From an uncultured Pseudomonadales bacterium (GTDB lineage Bacteria > Pseudomonadota > Gammaproteobacteria > Pseudomonadales > Azotimanducaceae): a stretch of 64,000 bases of DNA. The notes beneath the pieces were generated by a model, which searched no databases, was not told the origin of the DNA, and saw nothing but the letters and a program-made list of their open reading frames with translations. The stretch lies in contig OY282519.1 of the NCBI GenBank assembly GCA_958296405.1, positions 1,596,132 to 1,660,131 of the forward strand. The letters are read 5' to 3'. Positions 34,603 to 43,946 of the stretch are shown piece by piece. Positions within the stretch are counted from its first letter, which is position 1; each line of letters begins with the position of its first letter. The position numbers and the translations under genes were made by a program.

Positions 34603-36480
34603 TTGCCGCGGCATTTGGCCGCGGCGTCCGCCATCTTCTTCGGCGCTGTCGCCGCCACCGCCGCGGCGCCGGGGGATTGGCCGGCCTACGGCGGGGATTG
34701 GGCGTCACGCCACTATGTGCCGCTCGCGCAGATCAACGCCGCCAACGTTGCGAAGCTGGAAGTCGCTTGGGTGTGGGAGTCCCCCGACAATGCCAAGGTT
34801 GGGGAAAATCCGGCGCTGACGCCGTGGATGTTCAAGTCTTCGCCGCTCGCCATCGGCGGCACGCTCTACATCAACACGTCGCTGGGCTACGTCGCCGCCA
34901 TCGACGGCGCGACTGGCGCGGAAATCTGGCGCTTCGACACGGGCACTTGGATTGCTGGGCGGCCCACCAACCTCGGCTTCAACCACCGCGGCGTGTCGCA
35001 TTGGGCGGACGGCGAGACGGTGCGCCTGCTGGTCACCACCAACGACGCCAAGCTCTGGTCCCTCGATGCGCGCACCGGCAAGCCGGACATGGCGTTTGGC
35101 GAGGCGGGCCGCGTAGACCTCACGCAGGGCTTGGGGCGGGAGATCGACGCCAAGCAGTACTCGGTGATCGGGCCGCCGGCCATCGTTGGCGACGTGGCGG
35201 TGGTGGGCTCCTCCATCTTCGATGGCCCCACGACGCGGGAAATGCCGCCCGGCCATGTGCGCGGCTATGACGTGCGCACCGGCGAGCAGCGGTGGATCTT
35301 CCACACCATCCCGCAGGCCGGCGAGGCCGGCGTCGAGACGTGGGAGGAGGATGCTTGGCGGCACAGCGGCAACACCAACGTGTGGACGACGATGAGCGTG
35401 GACCGCGAAGCTGGCTACGTCTATCTCCCCGTGGGCACGCCCACCAACGATTGGTACGGCGGCCACCGCTTGGGCGACAACGTGTTCGCAGAGAGCTTGG
35501 TGTGCGTGGACGGCGCCACCGGCAAGCGCGTCTGGCACTTTCAGATGGTCCACCACGGCTTGTGGGATTACGACCTGCCGGCGGCGCCGAACTTGGTGGA
35601 CATCGTGGTGGACGGCGAACCCATCAAGGCGGTGGCGCAGGTATCCAAACAAGGGTTCGTGTATGTCTTCAACCGGCTGACGGGGGAACCGGTGTGGCCC
35701 ATCGTGGAGCGCCCGGTGCCGCAAAGCACGGTGCCGGGGGAACGCGCGTCGCCCACGCAGCCGTTCCCCACCAAGCCGGCGCCGTTCGAGGAGCAGGGCG
35801 TTTCTGACGCGACGCTCATCAACTTCACGCCGGAACTGAAGGCCGCGGCGCAGGCCATCGTGGCGGAGTACGACCACGGGCCGCTCTACACGCCGCCATC
35901 GCTCAAGGGGACGATCCAGTTGCCAGGCTGGGGCGGCGGCGCCAACTGGGGCGGCGCCGGGTTCGACCCAGATACCGGCTTGCTTTATGTGCCCTCCATC
36001 ACCAGCCCCATGGTGGTGCAATTGCAGGCGACGCAGGAGGGCGCGGAGTTCCGCTATCAGCGCTCGCGCGGCGTCAACAACATCGCCGGGCCGGAGCGGC
36101 TGCCGCTCACCAAGCCACCCTACGCCCGCATCACCGCCATCGACCTCAACACCGGCGAGCACATGTGGATGGTGCCGCACGGCGAGGGCATCCGCGACAC
36201 GCTGATTGGGCGCGGCATCGAAGACCCGGGCTCGGTCGGTGGTTGGGGCGGCACCGGCCCGCTGGTCACCAAGACGTTGCTGTTCTTTGGCCACGGCGGC
36301 GATCAACCGCCCTTGCTGCGCGCCTTCGACAAGGCCACCGGTGCCGTGAAGCAGGCGCTGACGCTGCCGGCCCCGCCGACGGCCACGCCCATTTCCTACC
36401 TCGCCGACGGCAAGCAGTTCATCGCGGTGGCAGCCGGCGGCGGGGACGATGCGAAGTTGCTGGCGCTTGCCCTGCCGTGA
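34603..36480 (+). CDS. PQQ-dependent dehydrogenase (quinoprotein glucose dehydrogenase-like)
   Basis: This is an approximately 625-residue quinoprotein with a signal peptide (L-A-A-A-S-A-I-F-F-G-A-V-A-A-T-A-A-A). The mature protein starts G-D-W-P-A-Y-G-G-D-W, matching the soluble domain of membrane glucose dehydrogenase. Blades carry the W-x-x-D-x-x-T-G pattern, and H-H-G-L-W-D-Y-D-L-P near residue 325 is the conserved catalytic W-D-Y-D region. G-G-A-N-W-G-G-A-G-F-D-P lies near the C-terminus. It oxidises a sugar, alcohol or aldehyde in the periplasm using PQQ. The start is uncertain: TTG 34603 gives a clean signal peptide, while the frame is open back to 34312. Confidence 0.85.
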   Translation: MPRHLAAASAIFFGAVAATAAAPGDWPAYGGDWASRHYVPLAQINAANVAKLEVAWVWESPDNAKVGENPALTPWMFKSSPLAIGGTLYINTSLGYVAAIDGATGAEIWRFDTGTWIAGRPTNLGFNHRGVSHWADGETVRLLVTTNDAKLWSLDARTGKPDMAFGEAGRVDLTQGLGREIDAKQYSVIGPPAIVGDVAVVGSSIFDGPTTREMPPGHVRGYDVRTGEQRWIFHTIPQAGEAGVETWEEDAWRHSGNTNVWTTMSVDREAGYVYLPVGTPTNDWYGGHRLGDNVFAESLVCVDGATGKRVWHFQMVHHGLWDYDLPAAPNLVDIVVDGEPIKAVAQVSKQGFVYVFNRLTGEPVWPIVERPVPQSTVPGERASPTQPFPTKPAPFEEQGVSDATLINFTPELKAAAQAIVAEYDHGPLYTPPSLKGTIQLPGWGGGANWGGAGFDPDTGLLYVPSITSPMVVQLQATQEGAEFRYQRSRGVNNIAGPERLPLTKPPYARITAIDLNTGEHMWMVPHGEGIRDTLIGRGIEDPGSVGGWGGTGPLVTKTLLFFGHGGDQPPLLRAFDKATGAVKQALTLPAPPTATPISYLADGKQFIAVAAGGGDDAKLLALALP

Positions 36481-36516
36481 CGGGCGGCGCGGGCTGCGAA
36501 TTTAAGGAGAGTACCC

Positions 36517-37761
36517 ATGACCATGACCAAAGCCATTCCCGCATCGGATGAGAACAATGCGTGGCGGTTGGAGACGCCCGGCGCCGAGGGCTGGCCGCGC
36601 ACGGCGAGGCCGAGTGATCCCAACAAGTTCTTCATGGTCTCGACGGATGGCCATGTGCAGGAACCGGGAGACCTGTGGGCCACGCGCATCGACGAGCGGT
36701 TTCGCCACCGCCTGCCCGGCGTGGTGCAGGTGGAGGGCAAGCCGTTTCGCACCACCGAGGGGATGCGCCCGATGCGGTTGCGCAACGTGCGCTTCGATGG
36801 CGAGGATGGCTTGCGCCAAAGCGCCGGCAAGACACCGGCGGCGCGCCTTGAAGACTTGGCGTTGGACGGCGTGGATGCCGAAATCCTGTTTCCGAACCGG
36901 GGCCTCGCCAATTGGGCCACGCAGGATGCGGAGTTCGCCCACGCGATGTGCAGCGTCTACAACGACTGGGCGTGGGAAACCTTCGCGGACTACAACGATC
37001 GGCTCTCGCCCATGGCTTGCATCGCCACGGCAGACCTTGGCTTGGCGTTGGGCGAGGTGGAGCTGCGCGCGAAGCAGGGCTTCCGCGGCCTCTCCCTGCC
37101 GTGCAAGCCGGTGTGGGGGCCGCCAGACCATGAAGACCCCAACTACAACCTGCCGGAGTTCGACCCGCTGTGGGCGCTGATTCAGGAAGCTGGGTTGCCC
37201 ATCACCTTCCACGTTTCAACCGGGCGCGACCCGCGCACGTCACGGGGCAACGGTGGCGCCGTCATCAACTACGCGGTGCATTCCCTCGCCCCGACCATGG
37301 AGCCGCTGGTCAACCTCTGCGCCTCTGGCGTGGCGGAGCGGTTCCCAAGCCTGCGGTTCGGCAGCGTGGAGGCGGGCATCGGCTGGGTGGCGTGGGCCCT
37401 CGGCGCGATGGACGAGGCGTATCGCAAGCACCACATGTTCGTGCGCCCGAAGCTGGACTTGCTGCCGAGCGAGTACTTCAAGCGCCAAGGCTTCGCCACC
37501 TTCCAAGATGACAAGGCGGGGCTTGACCTTGCCACCGAGCATGGCTTGGTGGACAACTTCATGTGGGCCAACGACTACCCGCATCACGAGGGTTCGTGGC
37601 CGCACTCGGCGCAAGCCATCGAGCGCACGATGGGTGGGTTGAGCGATGCCGAGCGAGCCAAGATTCTCGGCTTGAACGCGGCGCGGGCGTTCAACTTCGA
37701 TGTGCCGCAGCGCTACTTGAGCCAGCCGGATGCCGCGGCGGTGGCGGCGGACGCGCGTTAG
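36517..37761 (+). CDS. amidohydrolase family protein (ACMSD-like)
   Basis: This 414-residue protein has a strong AAGGAGAG ribosome site before the ATG. The amidohydrolase-2 layout is visible: S-T-D-G-H-V-Q-E-P near residue 42 (usually D-x-H), F-P-N-R-G near 130, P-I-T-F-H-V-S-T-G near 228, G-S-V-E-A-G-I-G-W-V near 285, and W-A-N-D-Y-P-H-H-E-G-S-W near 348. It is likely a metal-dependent hydrolase or decarboxylase of aromatic or carboxylic substrates. It lies 36 bp after the PQQ dehydrogenase and could share its operon. Confidence 0.9.
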   Translation: MTMTKAIPASDENNAWRLETPGAEGWPRTARPSDPNKFFMVSTDGHVQEPGDLWATRIDERFRHRLPGVVQVEGKPFRTTEGMRPMRLRNVRFDGEDGLRQSAGKTPAARLEDLALDGVDAEILFPNRGLANWATQDAEFAHAMCSVYNDWAWETFADYNDRLSPMACIATADLGLALGEVELRAKQGFRGLSLPCKPVWGPPDHEDPNYNLPEFDPLWALIQEAGLPITFHVSTGRDPRTSRGNGGAVINYAVHSLAPTMEPLVNLCASGVAERFPSLRFGSVEAGIGWVAWALGAMDEAYRKHHMFVRPKLDLLPSEYFKRQGFATFQDDKAGLDLATEHGLVDNFMWANDYPHHEGSWPHSAQAIERTMGGLSDAERAKILGLNAARAFNFDVPQRYLSQPDAAAVAADAR

Positions 37762-37972
37762 ACGCCGCGGCCTCGCTAAGCGCGGGGGCGAACCTAAAGC
37801 GGGGCTGCGGCTGCGAATGTGCGTTAGGCGCCGCGGCGTCGGCTAGCGGCCGGCTCTAGCTCGTCGCCCGCGCTCCAGACTGCTTGCCGCGCCAATGTGC
37901 CAAGGCCGCGACTAGCGCCGCGGTGCTTGCTCGGCGTTCCGCCTCGAACGAATAGGCGGCCCGCGTTCGCGC

Positions 37973-37978
37973 TACAAT
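37973..37978 (+). promoter_or_regulatory. -10 box TACAAT for the MFS gene at 38007
   Basis: TACAAT followed by GCG lies 28 nt before the chosen MFS start codon. The 245 bp upstream (37762-38006) hold imperfect direct repeats of a GCGTTAG-CGCCGCGG block but no gene. Confidence 0.4.
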
Positions 37979-38006
37979 GCGTGGTTTCGCCCGCCCGCTT
38001 CCACGA

Positions 38007-39425
38007 ATGTCCACGGTGCCAACATCCGGCGCGAGCCGCTCCCATGCGCGTGTGGCGCCGGGCGGCGCGGCCTCGCGCTCGGCGATGTTCGCGTCTCTCG
38101 CCATACGCGATTTCCGCTTTCTCTGGCTCTCCAATCTGGCGGCTTCCTTCGCCATGCAGATGCAGATGGTGGCGCGTGGCTGGCTGATCTACGACATGAC
38201 GAGTTCGCCGCTCGCGCTCACCTGGGTGATGCTGTCGTTCATGCTGCCCTCGTTCGTCTTTTCGTTGGCGGGCGGGGTGATCGCAGATCGCGTGCGCAAG
38301 AAGTCCATCATGCTCACGGCGCAGTCGCTCAACACCGTGGCTACGTTCCTGCTCGCCACCATCGTCTACTTGGGCGACGTGACGTTCTGGCACTTCATCT
38401 ACTTCGGGCTGTTCAACGGCACGGTGCTCTCTTTCAGCATGCCGGCCCGCTCGGCAGTGACGCCGGAGATCGTTGGCGATAGGCAAGTGGTGAACGCGAT
38501 GGCGCTGCAAGGCGCCACGTTCAATTTGGCGCGCATCCTAGGGCCGGCGCTGGCCGGCGGCCTCATCGCCGCGCTCGCCTCAGGGGATGCGGCCGGCACC
38601 GCCAGCGTCGGCGTCGTCTTCTACATCATCGGCGGGCTGTACTTGGCTTCCGTCGGCTGCACGGCGATGTTGCGCTATCGGGGCGATTCCACGCGCAGCC
38701 CCGGCGCCACCGTGCGCGCAGACATCGGCGAGGGCTTCCGCTACATGAAGAACGAGCGGGTGGTGTTGGGGCTGCTGCTCATGGGGTTTGCGCCCATGAC
38801 CTTCGGCTTCACGGCGATGTTCCTGCTGCCGGCCTTCAACTCAGACATCTTGGGTGGCGGCCCGGAAGCCCTTGGCCTGTTGACCACGGGCATGGGCGTT
38901 GGCGCCTTGCTCGGCTCGCTTGCGCTGGCGCGGCTCGGCGACATCGGCGGCAAGGGGCGTGTGCTGTTCGCCACAGCCTATCTGTGGGCGGCGTTTCTCG
39001 CCGTCTTCGCATTTGCCAATGCGCTTTGGGTGGCGATGGTGGTGGGAGCGGTGGTGGGCTTATGCGGGTCGCTCATGGGTGCGCTCAACATGAGCGTGGT
39101 GCAGCTAGCCGTGCGCGCGGAGATTCGCGGCCGCGTCATGGCCATCGTGATGATGACGCATGGCCTGATGCCCATCGGCGTCATTCCCATCAGCGCGTTG
39201 GCGGAGTTCGTCGGCATTGATGTGGCGCTGCTGGTGAGCGCGGTGCTGCTGGCCGGCAGCACGACGCTGCTCGGCGCGCTGTTCCCTGAACTGCGGGCGC
39301 TGGATCGGGGCCACGGACCGGCGCCGGGAACCGCGGACGCGCAACGGCCGGCGCCGGGCAGCGCCGAGGGGACGTCGGGGCACGGCTTGGCGCTGGCGCC
39401 ATCTCGAGGCGGGGGTGCCGGATAG
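38007..39425 (+). CDS. MFS transporter (MFS_3/EntS-like)
   Basis: This 472-residue protein has twelve predicted helices. Its N-terminal F-A-S-L-A-I-R-D-F-R-F-L-W-L-S-N is typical of the MFS_3/DHA3 branch, with G-G-V-I-A-D-R-V-R-K-K-S as the loop 2-3 motif and G-A-T-F-N-L-A-R-I-L-G-P-A-L-A-G-G in helix 5. The C-terminal 40 residues are low-complexity G/A/P. Substrate unknown; this branch includes siderophore and drug exporters. An internal ATG at 38085 is an alternative start closer to the family consensus. Confidence 0.88.
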   Translation: MSTVPTSGASRSHARVAPGGAASRSAMFASLAIRDFRFLWLSNLAASFAMQMQMVARGWLIYDMTSSPLALTWVMLSFMLPSFVFSLAGGVIADRVRKKSIMLTAQSLNTVATFLLATIVYLGDVTFWHFIYFGLFNGTVLSFSMPARSAVTPEIVGDRQVVNAMALQGATFNLARILGPALAGGLIAALASGDAAGTASVGVVFYIIGGLYLASVGCTAMLRYRGDSTRSPGATVRADIGEGFRYMKNERVVLGLLLMGFAPMTFGFTAMFLLPAFNSDILGGGPEALGLLTTGMGVGALLGSLALARLGDIGGKGRVLFATAYLWAAFLAVFAFANALWVAMVVGAVVGLCGSLMGALNMSVVQLAVRAEIRGRVMAIVMMTHGLMPIGVIPISALAEFVGIDVALLVSAVLLAGSTTLLGALFPELRALDRGHGPAPGTADAQRPAPGSAEGTSGHGLALAPSRGGGAG

Positions 39426-39478
39426 CGCGTTTCGAGTGTTGTGTGCGCCCGCTGCGCCCGCTGGCGCGGGGGCGGCGT

Positions 39479-40432
39479 TCAGCCCTTGACGGCGCGGCTC
39501 GTCAACTGCGGTATCTCGACGCCCACGTTTTCGATGTCCTCTTGGAACTTGAGAATCACGTTCAAGGTGTCTCGCACCAGCTGTGGGTCCAAGGACTCCG
39601 TGTGCAGCAGGAGCAGGGTGCGCGCCCAATCGATGGTTTCGCTGATGGCCGGCACCTTCTTCAAGTCCAAGTCGCGCAGTTCTTGGATGAACGTCACCAG
39701 TTGACGCCGCAGTTCTGCGGGGATGTCCGGCACACGGGCATGGATGATGCGCTGCTCCAGGTCGGCATCCGGAAACGGGATGTAAAGGTGCAGGCAGCGA
39801 CGCTTCAAGGCGTCTGAAATCTCGCGGGTGTTGTTGCTGGTGAGGAACACCATCGGCGGCTCCCGGCTCGCCTTCACCGTGCCGATCTCTGGAATGGACA
39901 CTTGGTAGTCTGACAAGATTTCCAGCAACAGAGACTCGAACTCGTGGTCGGACTTGTCCACCTCGTCGATGAGCAGCACACAGCCGTCTTCCTCGCGCAG
40001 CGCCTTCAGCAGCGGGCGCGGCTCCAAGAACTCCTCGGAGAAGAAGATGTCGCCGAACTCATGCAGCCGGGTCACGGATTCGGCGAAGCCTTTGGCGCCC
40101 TGCAGCACTTCGTCCAGCGTTTCCTTCAGCACTTGGGTGTAGAGCAACTGCTTGCCGTACTTCCACTCATAGATGGCCTTCGCTTCGTCCAGCCCTTCGT
40201 AGCATTGCAGGCGGATGAGCGGCAGGTCGAACATTTCAGCGGTGGTTTTGGCCAATTCCGTTTTGCCGACGCCGGGCGGCCCCTCGATGAGCACTGGTTT
40301 GCGCAGGTGGTAGGCGAGATACACGGCGGTGGAAATTTGGTCGCTGCAGATGTAGCGATGCGTCTCGAAGCTGTCCCGTAAGTTCCCGACCGACGCGGTG
40401 AGGTCGTCAATGTTCACGGCTGGTTCCGCCAC
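39479..40432 (-). CDS. MoxR-family AAA+ ATPase
   Basis: This 317-residue protein has Walker A G-P-P-G-V-G-K-T-E near residue 50, Walker B C-V-L-L-I-D-E-V-D-K-S near 133, and sensor-1 T-S-N-N-T-R-E-I-S-D near 185 with the R-R-C-L-H arginine region. It resembles the CoxD/MoxR subgroup that works with a VWA-domain partner in metal-cofactor insertion or complex assembly. No VWA gene lies next to it; the downstream neighbour (38007) is an MFS gene on the other strand. GTG 40432 has GGGGAGAG 3 nt upstream; the track start at 40462 is less likely. Confidence 0.88.
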   Translation of the reverse strand: MAEPAVNIDDLTASVGNLRDSFETHRYICSDQISTAVYLAYHLRKPVLIEGPPGVGKTELAKTTAEMFDLPLIRLQCYEGLDEAKAIYEWKYGKQLLYTQVLKETLDEVLQGAKGFAESVTRLHEFGDIFFSEEFLEPRPLLKALREEDGCVLLIDEVDKSDHEFESLLLEILSDYQVSIPEIGTVKASREPPMVFLTSNNTREISDALKRRCLHLYIPFPDADLEQRIIHARVPDIPAELRRQLVTFIQELRDLDLKKVPAISETIDWARTLLLLHTESLDPQLVRDTLNVILKFQEDIENVGVEIPQLTSRAVKG

Positions 40433-40517
40433 GCGCTCTCCCCTGCCTTTCGCTAGGCGCAAAGCAGGCTATTATCCGCAGCCGTCCGGGGATGTACACC
40501 GGCAATCCTTGTTTCTT

Positions 40518-40553
40518 AACGCTTTCAACGCTTTCAACGCTTTCAACGCTTTC
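40518..40553 (+). repeat. four perfect 9-bp tandem repeats
   Basis: The unit AACGCTTTC occurs four times in a row in the 162-bp intergenic gap between the minus-strand MoxR gene and the plus-strand DUF1538 gene. The divergent position could put it in a promoter or leader. The array is intact, so it may be a recent slippage product. Confidence 0.9.
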
Positions 40554-40594
40554 AACCACATGGGGCTGCGCCATGCCGTTGGAAAACCGCCGTG

Positions 40595-41326
40595 ATGGCG
40601 CCGTTGGCGCGCGCGGCGCAACGCGTCGGCGCCGCAGCGGGAGATTTGGCGCCCATCGTCGCGGTCATCGCGTTCTTTCAGATCGTGGTGTTGCAGCAAC
40701 CCTTTCCGAACTTGGTGGAGGTGCTCGGTGGCCTCCTCTGCGTCGTGGTCGGGCTGGCGCTCTTCGTGGAGGGGTTGGAGAGCGGCCTGTTTCCGTTGGG
40801 CGAGGCGCTGGCCCACGCCTTCGCGCGCAAGGGCAGCGTTGTGGCGCTCTTGGCGTTCGCCTTTTGCTTGGGCTTCGGCACCACAGTGGCGGAACCCGCC
40901 CTCATCGTCGTGGCGGGGGAAGCGGGCGCCATCGCCGCCGAGGCCGGCGTCATTGCGGACACAGACGCAGCGCGGGAAGGCTATGCCTTCAACCTGCGCA
41001 TGGTGGTGGCGCTCTCGGTCGGCGCGGCCATCGTGCTCGGCGTGTTCCGCATCCTGAAGGGCTGGCCGGTGCATTGGCTCATCATCAGTGGCTATGTGCT
41101 GGTGACGGTGATGACGGCCTTCGCCCCGGCGGAGATCGTCGGCGTCGCCTACGATTCCGGCGGCGTCACCACCAGCACCATCACGGTGCCGCTGGTCACG
41201 GCGCTGGGCGTGGGCCTCGCGGCGTCCATTCGCGGCCGTAATCCATTGGTGGATGGCTTCGGCCTCATCGCGTTCGCGAGCCTAACGCCGATGGTGTTCG
41301 TGCTCCTGTACGGCATCGTGGGCTAG
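40595..41326 (+). CDS. DUF1538 membrane protein, first copy
   Basis: This is a 243-residue integral membrane protein with about seven helices. It carries [18 protein letters not shown] near residue 23, [11 protein letters not shown] near 90 and [13 protein letters not shown] near 185. These are the DUF1538 landmarks; family members usually have two such domains, here split over two genes. A GTG codon directly upstream gives one extra residue. The second DUF1538 gene starts 3 bp after the stop, followed by a PII-type gene. Confidence 0.9.
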   Translation: MAPLARAAQRVGAAAGDLAPIVAVIAFFQIVVLQQPFPNLVEVLGGLLCVVVGLALFVEGLESGLFPLGEALAHAFARKGSVVALLAFAFCLGFGTTVAEPALIVVAGEAGAIAAEAGVIADTDAAREGYAFNLRMVVALSVGAAIVLGVFRILKGWPVHWLIISGYVLVTVMTAFAPAEIVGVAYDSGGVTTSTITVPLVTALGVGLAASIRGRNPLVDGFGLIAFASLTPMVFVLLYGIVG

Positions 41327-41329
41327 GCT

Positions 41330-42109
41330 GTGGAGTTTGCATGGACATTCGTCCGCGGCGCCCTCGCCACCGCTTTGGACGTGGCGCCCATCGTGGCGGT
41401 GCTGGTGGTGTTCCAAGCCGTGGTGCTGCGGCAGCGCCTGCTGAATCCGCGCCGCCTCGCAGCCGGCGCGCTGTGTGTGCTGGTGGGTTTGACGCTGTTT
41501 CTCATCGGCTTGGAGGAAGCGCTGTTTCCCATCGGCGAGACGATGGCGCGACAACTCACCGCCCCGGAGACCATCGGCGTGAGCGCGGCGAGCGCCGTGT
41601 GGAGCGATTACGCGCTGGTGTACGCCTTTGCCGCGGCCATCGGCTTCTCGACCACGATGGCGGAGCCTTCGCTCATCGCCGTGGCGCTGAAGGCGGAAGA
41701 CGTCTCCGGCGGCTCGGTGGGCGCGTTTGGCCTGCGTGTGGCGGTGGCCGTCGGGGTGGCGCTCGGCGTCGCGCTTGGCTGCTTCCGCATCGTCACCGGC
41801 ACACCGCTGCCGTGGTACATCATCGCCGCCTATGCCGTGGTGATCTCGCAGACCTACTTTGCGCGGCGCGACATCGTGCCGCTGGCCTACGACACCGGCG
41901 GCGTGACCACCTCCACCGTCACCGTGCCGGTGGTGGCGGCGCTGGGCTTGGGCCTCGCCGCCAACGTGCCGGGACGCAGCGCGCTCATCGATGGCTTCGG
42001 CCTGATTGCATTCGCAAGCGTCTTCCCCATCATGTCCGTGTTCGGTTACGCCACTGGGGCCGTTTGGTGGAACCGGCGACGGCTTGTGCATGCGCCCAAG
42101 GAGACCTAA
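41330..42109 (+). CDS. DUF1538 membrane protein, second copy
   Basis: This 259-residue protein with a GTG start has the same DUF1538 layout as its upstream neighbour: F-Q-A-V-V-L-R-Q-R-L, G-F-S-T-T-M-A-E-P-S-L near residue 108 and D-T-G-G-V-T-T-S-T-V-T-V-P near 190. Together the pair resembles the two halves of a single-chain DUF1538 transporter-like protein. The immediately downstream PII-type protein (3-bp gap) suggests a gated membrane system controlled by a PII-family ligand sensor; the transported species is unknown. Confidence 0.9.
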   Translation: MEFAWTFVRGALATALDVAPIVAVLVVFQAVVLRQRLLNPRRLAAGALCVLVGLTLFLIGLEEALFPIGETMARQLTAPETIGVSAASAVWSDYALVYAFAAAIGFSTTMAEPSLIAVALKAEDVSGGSVGAFGLRVAVAVGVALGVALGCFRIVTGTPLPWYIIAAYAVVISQTYFARRDIVPLAYDTGGVTTSTVTVPVVAALGLGLAANVPGRSALIDGFGLIAFASVFPIMSVFGYATGAVWWNRRRLVHAPKET

Positions 42110-42112
42110 ACG

Positions 42113-42466
42113 ATGAAACTCAAGCTGATCGTCGCCCTCGTGAGTGACGACCGGGCGGATGCCGTCATCGACGCGGCCCGCGCTGCCGGCGCCACTGGCG
42201 CGACGGTGATCACCGGCGTGCGTGGCGAGGGTTTGAAGCCATCCAAAACCTTCTTGGGGTTGGACCTCACCACGCGGCGCAACGTGCTGCTCTTCTTGGT
42301 GGCCGCCAAGCGGGCGCAGGACATCTTGGCGCGCATCGCGGCGGCCGGCCGTTTCGACGACGAGCCGGGCGCCGGCATCGCCTTCGACCTCGCGATCGAG
42401 GACGCGGTGGGGCTTTCCACGCAGTTGCCTTCCATCTTGGAGGAAGGCGCGGAGCAAGGCGCGTGA
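42113..42466 (+). CDS. PII-family signalling protein (PII-like)
   Basis: This 117-residue PII-fold protein starts M-K-L-K-L-I-V-A-L-V with the alternating strands and helices of GlnB-like trimers. G-A-T-G-A-T-V-I-T-G-V-R-G lies near residue 27 and R-R-N-V-L-L-F-L-V near 57. The canonical T-loop tyrosine is not identifiable, so it is a PII-like variant rather than GlnB/GlnK. It forms a three-gene cassette with two DUF1538 genes separated by 3-bp gaps, implying direct control of that membrane pair. Confidence 0.85.
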   Translation: MKLKLIVALVSDDRADAVIDAARAAGATGATVITGVRGEGLKPSKTFLGLDLTTRRNVLLFLVAAKRAQDILARIAAAGRFDDEPGAGIAFDLAIEDAVGLSTQLPSILEEGAEQGA

Positions 42467-42623
42467 CCGACAGCATCGCCCAAGTGTGCCGGCCACGTGT
42501 TCATGCGCGGCGCGAAGGTGCAGCCATCGCCGCCGCGCGCCAACGGACGCTTGCCGGCGGCGCGCCCCGCCCGGCAAGCGTGAACTGCGTCGCCGCGCCT
42601 CGGCGCCGCCCCTAGCAGCCGCC

Positions 42624-43946
42624 ATGCCTAGCCTGCGCGACCGCTTTGGCTACGCCATCGGCGACTTTGGCGTGAATCTCTACTTCATGTCCGCCATGAC
42701 GTATCTGTTGTTCTTCTACACAGATGTCTTTGGCTTGTCGGCGGAAGTGGCGGCGTGGGTGTTTCTGGTCGCCCGGGTGGTGGATGCGGTGACGGACCCG
42801 CTTATGGGCTATGTGGCGGACCGCACGGTGAGCCGCTGGGGGAAACTGCGGCCGTACTTGTTATTTGGCCCCCTGCCGCTGGGGCTTATCGCCATCGCCA
42901 CCTTCACGGTGCCGGACTTCGACGATGTGGGCAAGGCGCTCTGGGCCTATGCCACCTACACGCTGTTTGGCATCTTCTACACCGTCGTCACCATTCCTTA
43001 CGCCGCGCTCACGGCGCTGTTGACAGAGCATCATCACGAGCGCACACGTCTCTCCACCCTGCGCATGGCGTGCGCCTTCGCCGGCGGCTTCCTGGTGTCC
43101 GTCGGGATGCTGCCGCTGGTAGGCGCGCTGGGCGGCGGCGCCGCTGGCTGGCAGTGGGCGATGGTGCTGTTCGCCGTGGTGGCGACGGGCTTGATGCTGG
43201 TCACCTTCCGCACCACGCAAGAGCGCGTCGTCGGCGTGGCGCACACGCGCATCTCCTGGCGCGAAGGGGCGCGGGCAGCGCTCGCCAACCCGCCGCTGGC
43301 GGTGGTGATGTGCCTGTTTGTGTTGGGCATGTTGGCGTTCACCTTCCGCCAAACCGCCGCCGCCTACTACTTCAAGTACAACATGGGCCGGGAAGACCTG
43401 TTGGCGCTGTACTTCAGCGTCACGCTGGGGGTGATGTTCGCCGGCCTCGTCGTCATTCCAAGGCTCTCGGCGCGGTTCGGCAAGGCCGGCGCCATCCGCG
43501 TCGGCGCGGTGGTGGCCATGGTCGGCGCCACCGGGTTCTACCTGACGCCGCCGGACGCGGTTGTGTGGGTGTTTGTGTGGGGCGCGTTGGTGGCGTTGGG
43601 CGGCGCCCCCATCGCCGTGCTCGGCTGGGCGATGATCCCAGACACGGTGGAGTACGCGCAGTGGAAGACCGGCGCCCGGGCGGACGGCGTGATCTTCGCT
43701 ACCGCCAGCTTCTTCCAGAAACTGGCCAAGGCGGCGGGCGGCTGGGCGGTGGCGGCGCTGTTGGCCTGGTTCGGCTATGTGGCCAACCAGCCGCAAACGG
43801 CGGCGGCGCAGCATGGCATCCTAGCGCTCATGTCCATCTGCCCGCTGGTGGTGAATGTGGCGCTGCTCGGCGTTTCGTTCCTGTATCGGCTGGATGGCGA
43901 TGCCCACGCCAAGATCGTGGCGCAACTCAAGGAGCGCGCGACGTGA
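42624..43946 (+). CDS. MFS_2/GPH-type transporter
   Basis: This 440-residue protein belongs to the glycoside-pentoside-hexuronide (MelB-like) branch. The N-terminus has R-F-G-Y-A-I-G-D-F-G near residue 5, then R-V-V-D-A-V-T-D-P-L-M-G-Y-V-A-D-R-T near 50, and F-G-P-L-P-L-G. The DP motif with the following helices is characteristic of cation-coupled sugar symporters. The start at M-P-S-L-R-D-R-F removes an R-rich upstream extension. It overlaps the downstream gene (GTGA). Substrate unknown. Confidence 0.88.
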   Translation: MPSLRDRFGYAIGDFGVNLYFMSAMTYLLFFYTDVFGLSAEVAAWVFLVARVVDAVTDPLMGYVADRTVSRWGKLRPYLLFGPLPLGLIAIATFTVPDFDDVGKALWAYATYTLFGIFYTVVTIPYAALTALLTEHHHERTRLSTLRMACAFAGGFLVSVGMLPLVGALGGGAAGWQWAMVLFAVVATGLMLVTFRTTQERVVGVAHTRISWREGARAALANPPLAVVMCLFVLGMLAFTFRQTAAAYYFKYNMGREDLLALYFSVTLGVMFAGLVVIPRLSARFGKAGAIRVGAVVAMVGATGFYLTPPDAVVWVFVWGALVALGGAPIAVLGWAMIPDTVEYAQWKTGARADGVIFATASFFQKLAKAAGGWAVAALLAWFGYVANQPQTAAAQHGILALMSICPLVVNVALLGVSFLYRLDGDAHAKIVAQLKERAT

